The position numbers were made by a program, and so were the translations under genes. Below the pieces are notes generated by a model, which saw nothing but the letters and a program-made list of their open reading frames with translations, did no database searches and was not told the origin of the DNA. From Phytoseiulus persimilis (Eukaryota > Arthropoda > Arachnida > Mesostigmata > Phytoseiidae), in assembly GCA_037576195.1 (NCBI GenBank), contig CM075101.1:38378001-38442000 (forward strand): a stretch of DNA of 64,000 nt, given 5' to 3'. Shown in pieces: positions 1-13,374 of this stretch (within the stretch, counting starts at the first letter, position 1; every line of letters begins with the position of its first letter).

Positions 1-1
1 C

Positions 2-1557
2 TCAGATGAAAGCGACGAGAAAGACTGCGAAGAGAGCAAGCGACCTCCCATCGCCGTGGGTGAGTACGCCGAGCTGTTGACATAATGATCACCCTCATTT
101 TCGCTCGGAGCCGCCGAATCCAATATTGGTGATTGGAATTGATTCCCTTCCCGATGCCGTGTCAAGTCACGTCTTCCGAAGAGCCGGATCCGGCCAATCT
201 GAATGAGGAACCGATCATCAGCGCCGAGGATTATTCTTCTGAAGAGGATACCGAGCCTGGGACTATCCTGCCCGATTCAACCACTCAGCCGATCACCAGC
301 AAAGTGGCGAACGCGGAGCGTGGCACATCGCAGAGACCTCTTTCCGCAAGCACGTCGCAGATACCTCCTTCCACAAGCACATCGCAGAGACCTCCTTCCG
401 CAAGCACATCGCAGAGACCTCCTTTCGCAAGCACAACGCAGAGACCTCCTTCCGCAAGCACAACGCAGAGACCTCCTTCCGCAAGCACATCGCGGAGACC
501 TCCTTTCGCGAGCACATCGCGGAGACCTCCTTTCGCGAGCACATCGCAGAGACCTCCTTCCGCAAGTACAACGCAGAGACCTTCTTTCGCAAGTACAACG
601 CAGAGACCTTCTTTCGCAAGCACATCGCAGAGACCTCCTTCCACAAGCACAACGCAGAGACCTCCTTCCACAAGCACAACGCAGAGACCTCCTTCCACGA
701 GCACAACGCAGAGACCTCCTTCCACAAGTACAACACAAAAAGCCACGACCACTCCATCGGCCGTGAAGTCGCCGGAGAAGGCCATGAAAGCAACCAGCAC
801 GAAAATGCCCAACGTCGCCACAAAAAAAGCGGCAGCGACCGTCATAACTCCTTCAGCTACCACGGAAGCGAGCGATACACCTTCAACGACGTCAGTGTCA
901 GCCGCATCAGCGATGACTCTGACGTGGACTGCTATTTCGGTAGGCGCACTCACAGAGCCTCCTTCCAGGACAGAGCCGACCAGAATCCCAGCAACCACGA
1001 CCCCTGATGCCATCCTGACCACAGGCGTGACCGCGACCTCGGCCAGAGCCTCGACTGCGGTAACTGCCTCGACGGCAGCCCCAACGTCAGCAAAGTCTGA
1101 GACTCCTACTCCGAGATCCACCCAAGCCCTGATCCACTTTCCGTTCACTGAGCGACCATTCCTTTCCATAGTTAGCAAGGCCTCGGACGAGCGACCTGTT
1201 TCCCCCGTTACATATCGATCGTCGTCGGGTCAGGCAGTCACGCAGGCATCGCCCGGAGTACTAGCTACAACCATTGGGAGCGTTGAAGAGCGCACTTCGT
1301 CTATTGAGCGAAGAAAAGAGCTGTATGATATCGAAGTTGTTTCCTATGATGGTTCCAATGAAATCGAATCCACGAACCCAAATGTTGCTGAGAAGCACCA
1401 CTCGAGAACTTCTTCTGCGAAGCCTCCTTACCCGTGGAGTGATCGCTACGACTCGAGAACACGGAGCTCGTCGGCGATCAGCAACAATAGAGCCCCGAAA
1501 CAGTGGGTACTTGTGGTTCTCTGTCTGATTCTAGTGTTCATCTATTTCTTCCTCTGA
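2..1557 (+). CDS. LDLa and mucin-like membrane protein, 3' part
   Basis: Two exons are visible: 2-59 and about 167-1557 (donor GTGAGT at 60; acceptor tcaag at 162-166; phases agree). The first encodes SDESDEKDC, the acidic calcium-binding end of an LDL-receptor class A repeat, so the gene starts upstream of the window. The second encodes about 460 residues of Thr/Ser/Pro-rich sequence: a tandem array of a 9-residue unit (TSQRPPSAS type), then a non-repeated Ser/Thr-rich stretch, then a hydrophobic segment (WVLVVLCLILVFIYFFL) at the very C-terminus. The array looks like a heavily O-glycosylated stalk. The C-terminal helix suggests a membrane anchor with almost no cytoplasmic tail. The family is not recognised beyond these parts. 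Confidence 0.7.
329..735 (+). repeat. 27-bp coding minisatellite
   Basis: About 15 head-to-tail copies of a 27-bp unit (agcacatcgcagagacctcc plus ttccgca, with single-base variants). Each encodes one 9-residue unit of the mucin-like stalk. The unit length keeps the reading frame, so copy number can change without breaking the gene. The array also lacks stops in several other frames on both strands; these shadow frames are by-products of the repeat. Confidence 0.9.
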
Positions 1558-1696
1558 TGCAGTAGAGCTAGCGGTGTTCGCGGCGAAGCTAACTCCGTCT
1601 CGTTGTAAATCTCGTGTATTTATGTCTCATTCACCGCCAGATGATTCCGCAGCCGATGTCATGTTATCGAGATATTATGACTCTTGATGATCACAC

Positions 1697-1702
1697 AATA
1701 AA
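1697..1702 (+). promoter_or_regulatory. Polyadenylation signal, mucin-like gene
   Basis: AATAAA about 140 nt after the stop at 1557, on the same strand. Confidence 0.6.
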
Positions 1703-2512
1703 CAGAGAACTTACGGAGTATAGCGCAGAGAGTGATGGAGGGAGGAAATCGAGTGGTCGAAGCATGGATTGATTCAGACATAGGGAGAGCCGCGCAGAGG
1801 GCGAACGGACAGTTCAAGGAGCGCCCTTTCCTCGATTCTCCTTCTGGGGCTGAAAGAGTTCACTCTTTGTTTACGTTCAGATCTGGGTTCGCAGTAGCCG
1901 TTGATGCGCCCGCTGGAGGAAGAGCGCTTTGTTGACCTCTGGCTGGATATATCGTCGTCGTCCAGAACGGAATCTGGTGTTTGAAAATGAACAGCCGCTG
2001 CGGAAATTACGATGAAGGAGAAATTTTCGCGATTCGTGTTGAAATATGTGACGCAGAGCTTGGGGATTGTAAGACTGAGGCACCACTCGCTCCGCATGCT
2101 TTCGAAAGACGCTGGGAAAACGTCATGTGGAAAAAACAGCAATAATTCTGGGCAAGAACGGCTGGAATCAGCCAATGGAGGTCGGTTCTAGCAAACTGGT
2201 TGAGCTGTTAGACTTCTGAGTCACGCGATAACTTGAGAGATTCATCTTTGCCAATCTTGGCTTCGTGTGTGCCGCCATCATGGAAGTTAGATGGCGGGAT
2301 TAGCTGAGGGATGAATGGACATTCCCTCGAAAAAGACGTACTTCTCCCGGCTGGGGGAATTCCGGTCATTCGGAATCCAGAACTCGAATCAGCAGTCCAG
2401 GAGTGTCTCTCATCTCCTGAGCTAGTTCATCCCTCGAGTGAGTGGATCAGAAGTGGTCGAGGAAAACACAGAGATCTCGTTAATATGAGATGTTCTGAAG
2501 TGAGATGCAGGA
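1703..2512. other. Intergenic, no supported gene
   Basis: Short open frames occur on both strands (for example 1774-2175 on the minus strand and 2311-2595 on the plus strand). None shows a recognisable domain, a convincing splice pattern or a poly(A) signal. Confidence 0.5.
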
Positions 2513-2518
2513 TTTATT
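2513..2518 (-). promoter_or_regulatory. Polyadenylation signal, LRRC40
   Basis: AATAAA on the minus strand, about 150 nt downstream of the LRRC40 stop at 2669. Confidence 0.55.
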
Positions 2519-2668
2519 TTCAAAATTCTCGAAACACAACGTTTCAGATCACAGATAAGAGCGGTCACCTCTCCACATATACTGCTGGAGTGTAGATAGG
2601 ATGAAACAAATAAATTGATTCAGATGGGTGCCCGTGTGCGCGATTGTCTTCGCGAATGCGTTTCCGCC

Positions 2669-5270
<2,602 letters not shown>

Positions 5271-5897
5271 GGTCTACTCCGTCAACTGGAATCATCGCGA
5301 TGACGATTTCAGGAATCTTTGCATATTAAAGCTTTGGACACGATGTCGTACGTCCCGATTTGGGCGCCAGCTCTATTTAATAACGTTGCAGAAAGTTATT
5401 GATGAGCTTCGATGCCCGGCAGCATCACGGACTCCGATTCAGAGTTTCCAGAGAAAGTTTCGAATTTTCAATCGAACGACACCCTGAGATGACGTTTCTC
5501 GTGCTTCTTTCCAACAAGTAACAGCTGACTCTGATGTCATTCTTTCATTTTTCCCGAAGCAGGTCCTGACCCAAATGGCAAAGAAGCGGAATCGGAACTA
5601 GGAACTGCAAATCACATCTCCATCTCGCTTTCGGCCTGCGATACCTTAACTCACCTCGCAACGAGCACTAGCTCGCAAAAGGACGAATTCCTGAGGAGCA
5701 CCCTCACAGCCACAAGAATCGATATTTGAATCTCGCCCAACCGCATCACCGTTCCGAGACAGAGCGACAACAAACAAGATCGCCCTCTCTGATACGCAAT
5801 GGAAAGATGAGTGGTATTCGAGCAAAGATTCTGTTTGGAGATCCCAGGAGGATCAATTGTGAGCTGAATACAGTTATGACGCGGCTGTGTTAGAGGA
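5271..5897. other. Intergenic, upstream of LRRC40
   Basis: No gene supported. It should hold the LRRC40 promoter; I see no clear TATA box or other core element. Confidence 0.5.
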
Positions 5898-5903
5898 ATT
5901 TAT
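5898..5903 (-). promoter_or_regulatory. Polyadenylation signal, small minus-strand gene
   Basis: AATAAA on the minus strand, 24 nt after the stop at 5927. It supports a real transcript end for the small gene upstream. Confidence 0.5.
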
Positions 5904-5926
5904 TTGACCCAACGAAGTTTCGAGCG

Positions 5927-6277
5927 CTATCGTTGCGCCACTCCTTCAAGCATAACTGCAATGGCGCCGCCCAGTGCTGTTCCAGGGGTGAGATTGACTT
6001 CCTCAAAACATATTTTTTCGGATACGCATGCCATGATTTCGCGGAGGGATTCGTGCGCAGTCGAATTGAAATCAATATGCAGATTTCCGGAAGCACGATA
6101 ATCAGTACTTCGCGTGGTCAACTCGGGGGATGATCGTATCAACTGACAATCAGCTGACTTCAGCGAATCCAGCTTCATTGGAGTTCTTCCGATTCTTTGC
6201 TCATTTTCGGTGGACGTAGAAAACCTGACAGATGTGAAATGGAAACTGCCTTCTAACAGAAAATCACTGAATCTCAA
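5927..6277 (-). CDS. Small hypothetical protein, 3' part
   Basis: The open frame runs from 6277 to a stop at 5927. The well-formed part is the last 55 or so residues (GNLHIDFNSTAHESLREIM ... TPGTALGGAIAVMLEGVAQR), which read like a folded domain. The upstream part contains a good acceptor (ttccatttcacatctgtcag, about 6221-6240), so the true gene probably has an exon break there and a start further upstream. A minus-strand AATAAA follows closely. I do not recognise the family and assign no function. Reality of the 3' exon is moderately likely; the 5' limit is uncertain. Confidence 0.4.
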   Translation of the reverse strand: MRFSDFLLEGSFHFTSVRFSTSTENEQRIGRTPMKLDSLKSADCQLIRSSPELTTRSTDYRASGNLHIDFNSTAHESLREIMACVSEKICFEEVNLTPGTALGGAIAVMLEGVAQR

Positions 6278-7138
6278 CCAGCTGGTTTGCGCTGAGAAAG
6301 CCTCCCAGTGAGCGTTGCACCAATACAGCTCTATAAAGTTAAGCTATCGATGAGGGCACGAATCATGAACCGACAACAGTTCGAAGTCAACCAAGTTCCC
6401 CCTCACACAGGGGCCGGATCGGCTCCTCGTGTCGAGTCGATAGTGATTTTGACCCTGCTCACGAGTTAATTCTCACGAGTGACAATCAGTATTCTAATCG
6501 AGCGTTCTTCTCGAACACCCTGTTGGATGATTCACGTTCAACAATGAGGAACTTCGCATTCTTCATGCTAAGCTCAATAGCGTCATCGGGCGAGGCTCCT
6601 CTGACTGGAATCAGGAACGAATGAAGTGTAGCACGGCTCCATCCAGCTGGGTTTAGAGGAGCTCCGTGTCCTATAAGTTTCCCTCTCCAGCCAACGACCG
6701 CCTGTTGACACAGAGATTCCGAGTCTGAGAAGGCTGAAAAGCAGAAATAGGCCACTGACACGAGCAGACATTCCAGTGCCTGTTGACCAGAGACCCATGA
6801 TATTGTGCTCCCCGACTCGTCCCGGAAATGGAGGAAGTGCTCGGGAAACTCAAACGGAAGTTTTCTATAAGAAGAACCTCAAAAGCTTCTGTAAGAATGT
6901 GGTCTTGAAAGGGTTCTGAAACAGAAGCGAAATCAGTAACTGTGATCCCGGCAACAGCCGGGCTGTTCCTTCGTTTCAATGATGAAGCATGGCCGTCTTT
7001 AAAACTCGTCTCTCGGTTCCTGGCGCGTTCATATTATCTTCGGGCGAAACTGGTGACCCCCAAGAGATCGTGATTCTGTTAGACTAGGGGTTCGCTACTC
7101 AGGAGAGCATCCGGAACCGACGTCTGTTGATTCCACAG
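6278..7138. other. Intergenic; probable first exon of RAB3GAP1
   Basis: The first coding exon of RAB3GAP1 (a few codons ending in phase 0) and any 5' exon of the small minus-strand gene should lie here or just outside. I could not place either with confidence. An ATG near 6992 (atggccgtc) is a candidate, but its downstream donor has the wrong phase. Confidence 0.4.
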
Positions 7139-10100
7139 GATCCATCATTACCGGAATTCAAAGATTTCACCACAGCTACGGAATGGGAGAAATTCATCGC
7201 CTCGTTGGAACAGCTCATCGAAGAATGGCGGCTGCCGAATATCGTATCAACGGGGCCGTTAACGAATGTAAGTTATTGGTTACAGCGCTGCGTCCGTCAT
7301 AAGATGCCTTACTAGAGAATCTGAGTCCGTTCTATTCCAGGGCGCCTTGGGAGCCAGCGAATGGAAGAGTCGTTCAGAATCAGTCTCGTTCGCTTCTTTC
7401 AAAATGCTGGTTACCAGGCATTACCTGGAGGGGTCAACGAAGGAACGATCCGAGGAAGACCAGGCCAAGGAGGCTCTAGAAGAGACCGAAGAATGTGAGT
7501 GGACTTGGTGCTGAAACGGACGGATCACCAGACGACCACTTTTCAGACTGCTCACGATTCCTGTGTGCTTACGGGATCTCTGCTCGCTCTTCCAGATCAA
7601 GAGTCGCTTCCGTTCGCGATGGACGACCTACTGAGCTTCACGAACGATTTCCCCGCGAAGGCTCATTTCTTGGTCAGGTGGTATGGTCTGCGAGATTTTC
7701 TGCTCATCACTCCAGACATGGGAGACGACACGATCTCAACTGTAGATCGTCAGAAAATGCTCCTTGGATCGGTGTGTACGGCTCTCCGTAACACGAACTG
7801 CCAGTTACCATTTTTCGTCCAAATGCATCATCCTCAAGAGAAGATCGCCTGCGGTGTGATGTGTGCTCAGGGATTCCATTGTTACTTCAACATGGTGAAA
7901 CTGCTCCACACGCCGAAGGGTTATGATACGCTCAACGGGCTCTTGACCCTTTTCAAGAACAAACTAGTGAGTTTCTCAGTGGACTGCTGTCATTTGGAAC
8001 CCTCCCGAAAATCGGCACGTTGAATCGCATGAGCTTGGTACGGCGCCGAGGTTCAGAGCTTGCATAAAGCCTTCGAGGACGCAGGTAAATCTCGGACTAC
8101 AGTTTGTGATCGTTCCAGTGCAACAGTAGCTTCTACACACATCTGCCGGTCGATGTTAGCATCCGCTTCACTTATGTGCTCAACGATTGGTCTTTCTTCG
8201 ATCTGAACTCTATTCCAAGTCATTCTCTGGATGATGACCAACTTATTAAGTTCGGCGATCTCCCCATCGGAGCCGTCGAGGAGCCGATCTCCGAATTCCG
8301 CCTCATGGTGAGTCCGTCTTTGGCAAACGAGCTTGTCGGGCCTCTCCCGGAAGTGACTGAATCGGATCTCTGGACAGTTTGCGGTGACTCATCGATGGCA
8401 CGATTCCGTAGGTTTCCTGGCCTCATTTGGCTGAAGATGTCGTCAACGACAGCATTGCACACTCTGATCTTGTGCCGGCGAATGCTCCCGAGTGGTGTGT
8501 CACCATCAAATACGTCAGCGGACCATATTGTTACTTGGGTAAATGATGGATAAGAGGATGAGCACTACAGCTCGGATACGCGGGATTCGCTTCTCGTATG
8601 AGAGATTCACGATCGTTCCGTTTTGTTCACGTTCCGATTTGAAGGATGATCTGTTCGCTTGCAGAGAACTATCTGGGAGAGTTTGAGACTGTTCTCTCCA
8701 AACACGAAAGCTTAGACCTCGTTCTGGGCTCTATGCTGTCGGATGATATCGATCCAGAGCTCGCAAATGTCATGGACCGCCTAGCAGAACCTAGGGTGAG
8801 ACTACGCGGGGGTCAACTTCACTGTATATCTCGACACGAAATACTTGGATGACATTACTGAAACCGGAAATTCCGCAGGTGCGAGTTCCAGATTTGGCGG
8901 CTTCCATCATTCCAGACTCGAGAGAGAGGAGGAGAAGATTGACGGACGATGAGATTCTGATGAAGTTCATGAATTACATATTCATCCCGTCCGCCGAACA
9001 GGAGGTGAACTTTCCTTTTATCGAACGTTCTTTGGAAGTCTCTGCAAAGGTTTCACCCTAACTCCGTTAATCTTTCGCGCTAGTCCGTCATCTCGACAGC
9101 CGGCCACATAGATTTTGGAGACATTCCGACCGCTCTGGGCTCGCAGTCGACTTCGAAGTCGGAGGAAGCCAATGAAGTGAAAAAACTCAAGGAAAAGCTC
9201 AAGGGTCTGAAGACATCGTCGAGGAACTCAATCGTCTGGCGTCTATCCCTAGCGCTGATTGAAGCATACCACACTTGTGGAGGCATTGAGGGGCTAGCAT
9301 TACTGTGGGTGAAAACAGTCGGCGAGCTCAGACATCACTTCGAACGCGGCTACATCATCTCCAGGTAGGGTGAACTTGGCCATTGAATCCTTGAAACTTG
9401 CGTCCTGGCGCATGCTCGAAAGTTTCTGTACCGTCAGAATCAAAGCTGGAGAGTTTGGTGTGTTGAGAGATATCCAGCTATTTTTGAAAATTTGGAATCG
9501 AAGAAACAAGTTCAACTTTCAAACTTCATGTTTGCGTCGATATTCTCCCGAACCCTATCCAAAGAACAATATTTACATCCGGTCATCAGTCCAGCAAAAG
9601 TCTCCTCTTCTTCTCCTCGATCTTAGCGTAGTGTTCAGTATCTGCGCGCGAGCTCATGAGGGGCATGAATCCTCCAGCTACCAGTCGGCCATCCCCATTC
9701 AGATAGTTGAAAGTAGATACGGCATCATCGGTGCAAAGAAATTCAATACCGATTTTATGCTGCACGAAGAATTTGCGGAGCTCAGGCGAGAGCTTCGTGC
9801 TTCCCCGAGTCCCTGAAAGGTTGATATACATTACGAGTCAGTTCTATTTTGATCCGAAAAATATCTCGATCGCGAAACCCTGGATCCAACGAGACTCACC
9901 GTATCCGAGGACGACTATATCTGGCTTCGGTTCCAGCTTCGAGAAAATTATGACGGAGTCTACATTAATGTCCTCGGGTCTACCAATGTTCCAGTGAAGC
10001 ACTGTGCGTGGAAACATGATGATGGGTCCCACGACGATACTCTCATTGCTCAATCGGAAACCGTAGTCTCTAGTGGGGAAGTATCGGCATTCATCGATTT

Positions 10101-12854
10101 TGAATCATAATAGTCACTCGGTTCGAACTTGATTGGCCGCGGAACAACTTACGTGTAACCTTGAACAAGAAGAATTTCACTGCGCTCCTGGTGCAGGAAA
10201 GATACAGTTGTTTTAGAATCTCCGTCGTATGCGGCGCTGAAATGTCTACGATTGGGGAATGTTTTCTGGAGAGAGCTCGCGACAAGCCTTCGCAGCATTA
10301 TGGGAAGTGTCGGATACACAGAACCCCTTGGAATAATTCAATTCCACTGTAGTTCCCGACCGACTCGTGAGTCCCCAGTCAACTCGGACTTGTTTTGTCT
10401 CTGTTAGGGAGCAGACGACAGTAACGCAGGTTTCAAGTGCGCGCGCAGTCGGAGAGTAGAGTTGCAACGTCGATGGTGTTGCCGTATTAGGTCTCATTAT
10501 TTCGCGAGAGAGGAACGTATGCTTGCTCGAATCGATATTCATAAACGCTGGGAAATCCGTTCTCGAAGACAAAATGATGAAGACGGCTGTCAAGTCTCGA
10601 GAGATCACGATAAATGACTCATTGTCGGACACGGAGAAAAGATTTGTGGAGGACGCTTCAGAGCTGATTTTGATACATCATCATTTTCCAAATTTTTCCT
10701 CCAGTATCGAGCCTGGAGCGCCCAATCTGGGCATGTGCCTTCTTCATCAGAAAATTCAAATGCTGAACTGCTGCATTGAGACGCGGAACGCCAGGGAGGT
10801 TCGCGAATCGCGCGGAACCAAGAAAGAGGTTCGTCAGAGTACCAGCCCCCTTCTATAGCGATTGTCAGACAACAACCATCCTTTTTTTAGAGAAACTCAG
10901 CGATTCCTCTGTTGGAAAACCCACTACATATCTTGGTCTGTCGATCTGCAGGATGGAAGGTTGCAAGAAGAAGGAGGTTCCTCATCCGACGAGGACTTCT
11001 TCGAATGCTCCGAGAGCACAACAACGTCAGAGCCTGCGGGAAACGAGAAAGCTGAAAGCACGCCTATTCAGAGTCCTGATGAATTCAAAGCTTTTGGTAT
11101 AAACTCGAATGTCTCGATAAACTCGAGTCCATGCTTCTGGCTATGTTAGGCGCTTGATAGCGATGGGATGAGCTGGGGTTCACTTGGATGAAAGTGACGA
11201 GCTTCATTGTTCCATAGGGAATGCTCCGGATTTTGCAGAAGGTCGCTCGAAGCCTTTCGGTGCCCTGAAGTTACTCTCCACAGACGAGCAGATGTGGATA
11301 CCCGTGTGCCAACAACCTTCCCCGATGACGGAAGATATGCTCCAAGAACAAGCGGACGCAATCCTCAAGGTGACCCCCCGTTGACTAAGGAGTGAACACC
11401 AATGCTGTTTGGGAGCCCTTCGGGTCTAACCAATCACAATAATTTCCTCTTTCTCCGCTGCAGCTCGCCTCAGACCCCGAATGCAGCAAAATGACTGCCC
11501 GTCTTCAAAGTGCCTCGCTATTTAGTGATATGGAGTCTTTCAAAGCTGCGAATCCCGGCTGCCAGCTGGCAGATTTCGTGCGATGGTTCTCTCCAAGGTA
11601 GATCTCAAAACGAGGAATGCTACGGGCTCGCTGTGGCCGAGGACAAGTTCATTCGATTTACCTCTCATGACTGCAGGGACTGGACAGAGCCTGTTCGAGA
11701 CGAGAAAGGACTCATCATCAAACCAGGAGAACTCTCTCAGCGAATGACCATCCCTGGGAATATGTGGCAAGACCTTTGGGAACAAGCGAAGTCCGCTCCA
11801 ACAACCCGTCAGAAAAGGTATCAATGTCGTCATAGTCCGTACCGTATCGGCCACTGTAATCCACTGGTCCTGGTGGTTCCCCGAGACCCGGCGGACCTTC
11901 AGGCTCCGATGCCGCTTGCTCTGCTCATGTTTTGATTCCTAAACCCTCAGGCTCTTCGATGACACCAAAGAGGGCGAAAAGATTCTTCACGAGCTCATCA
12001 CAATGAATCTTTCGGACATAGCGAATCTAGTTTTCCCTTGTATCATCCAGAGTGGACTGGAGAAAATCTGCGAAAATGGTGGGTTAATTCATGAGACCTG
12101 CGAGAATTTCATTCCCCCCTCTGTGGCGGCCCAATCCGCGATTTGCAGTTTCTATCAAAGCTTGACATCACCTACCAACCTCAGTGCACAGTGGCCCGAG
12201 GGACATGATACCGTTCATGGAACATCTGATCGAGAAAACAAAACAAGAGCTCCGCATGCGTCGTGCAAACTACAAGGACCTGATACGACGTATGTACGAA
12301 GCCGAAATTGGAATCGCGAGGGCGGAAAGTCTCCGACAGAAGCTCTTCAGAAAAGTGAGTGACTCTCCATATTGACTTTGCCACTTGAAGTATAGTTCTT
12401 CGGAATCTCTAGATCCGATGGCGCACTCATTCCATCTACTTCCACCTTAAAGGAGGTTCCCGAGGAATCGGAATCGTCTCTGAAACGTTATCTGGCTCTA
12501 AAGGCGCAGGACTCCTCGACAGTGAGCGTCGAAGAGCTCGTGCTCGATCTCTTGGACAAACCCGAGGTTGAGATCAGAGGTGGGGCGAAGAGTGCTGTAG
12601 GTCGAGCCATAAGCAATCTTTTTGAGAACGCTCAAAGAGCGAAACTTGAAGATGCGGCGCTCTCAGCGAATCCGAGGAGACTACCAGCATCTCAACAATT
12701 CCCGCCGCCGATGGGGAAAGAGTTCATTTTGAGGACGAAGTATCCGAGACCAATGAGCAATTCTCGTTCGGGTGCTCATCGAATTTATGCCGTGATTACG
12801 GGAAACGAGTTCAGATTAGCTGGGGCCTTCACTGAAGATATGCTATTTTATTGA
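7139..12854 (+). CDS. RAB3GAP1: Rab3 GTPase-activating protein catalytic subunit
   Basis: Sixteen exons with consistent phases: 7139-7267, 7341-7494, 7596-7966, 8119-8307, 8412-8538, 8665-8795, 8879-9004, 9084-9364, 10705-10828, 10952-11096, 11239-11369, 11464-11597, 11677-11817, 11951-12078, 12185-12354, 12396-12854. They give about 979 residues; human RAB3GAP1 has 981. Family blocks are collinear: FKDFTTATEWEKFI at the start, AHFLVRWYGLRDFL, SIRFTYVLNDW, LLHQKIQMLNCCI, SDEDFFEC, ESFKAANPGCQLADFVRW, and the C-terminus GKEFILRTKYPRP and FRLAGAFTEDMLFY. The FKAANPGC/FVRW block belongs to the catalytic region with the arginine finger. With RAB3GAP2, the protein acts on Rab3 and as a Rab18 exchange factor (family knowledge). 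The initiating exon upstream of 7139 was not found. NDUFAF3 lies antisense in the 9365-10704 intron. Confidence 0.95.
9586..10298 (-). CDS. NDUFAF3: Complex I assembly factor 3, nested gene
   Basis: Three minus-strand exons: 10298-10153, 10069-9900, 9812-9586; phases agree, giving about 180 residues as in the family. The start MLRRLVASSLQKTFPNRR is a basic, hydroxylated mitochondrial targeting peptide. The DUF498 domain follows: QGYTDYGFRLSNESIVVGP, then FPRTVLHWNI, KPDIVVLGYG, and TDDAVSTFNYLNGDGRLVAGG. NDUFAF3 works with NDUFAF4 early in assembly of the Q-module of respiratory complex I in the mitochondrial matrix and inner membrane (family knowledge). The whole gene sits inside the 9365-10704 intron of RAB3GAP1 on the opposite strand. 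No clear AATAAA was seen downstream. Confidence 0.93.
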
Positions 12855-13164
12855 AGCTTTTAACGATTCGTTCATTGATTTGTTTTTGTCCCGAGAGTGT
12901 GAATCATTTCTAGCGCCTCGATTTCGAACCTATTGGGTCTTGGAATGGTCAGCAGGGAACTTTTTGACGCAGCTACGATGATGTCTATGCGGAAACGATG
13001 GGACAAACCCCGCCAGTGAAAACCTCAGCTTTGTACATATATTTAGAGACGAGCCGACGCGCTGGTCTGGAAAGATTCGTTATGCAGAGTCATCTCATCC
13101 TACTTCTCCGACATCTATGCATCAGGAGTCCAAGTGTCGGGGATTGCGCGGCCGGAGAGCTCGG

Positions 13165-13170
13165 AATAAA
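13165..13170 (+). promoter_or_regulatory. Polyadenylation signal, RAB3GAP1
   Basis: AATAAA about 310 nt after the RAB3GAP1 stop and 205 nt before the end of the convergent HPS3-like gene. Confidence 0.55.
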
Positions 13171-13374
13171 GAATCGTCCTACGGATTTTCTTAAACAACG
13201 AATGTTTCATTCTCTATCCAATGGGTGTTCGTTTCTGATGGTAACGATTGAATGATGGGTGCGAGGGCCGTATCGGCGCATCGGGATGAGTTTTCTATTC
13301 CATCGAAGATGCAATTCTCCCTCGAGTCAGGGTTTCAGGTATCAAGCTCGTGGAGTCAAAAGTTCATCACACTC

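Noticed and set aside
203..1178. Long open frames on both strands overlapping the mucin repeats
   Set aside because: They exist because the 27-bp unit lacks stops in several frames. The Thr/Ser/Pro frame joins an LDLa exon and ends in a membrane helix; the others have no such context.
10070..10152. Alternative NDUFAF3 acceptor that would add DYYDSKIDECRYFPTR
   Set aside because: The acceptor at 10070 (cttccccactag) has a better pyrimidine tract and gives an ungapped family match, GYTDYGFRL.
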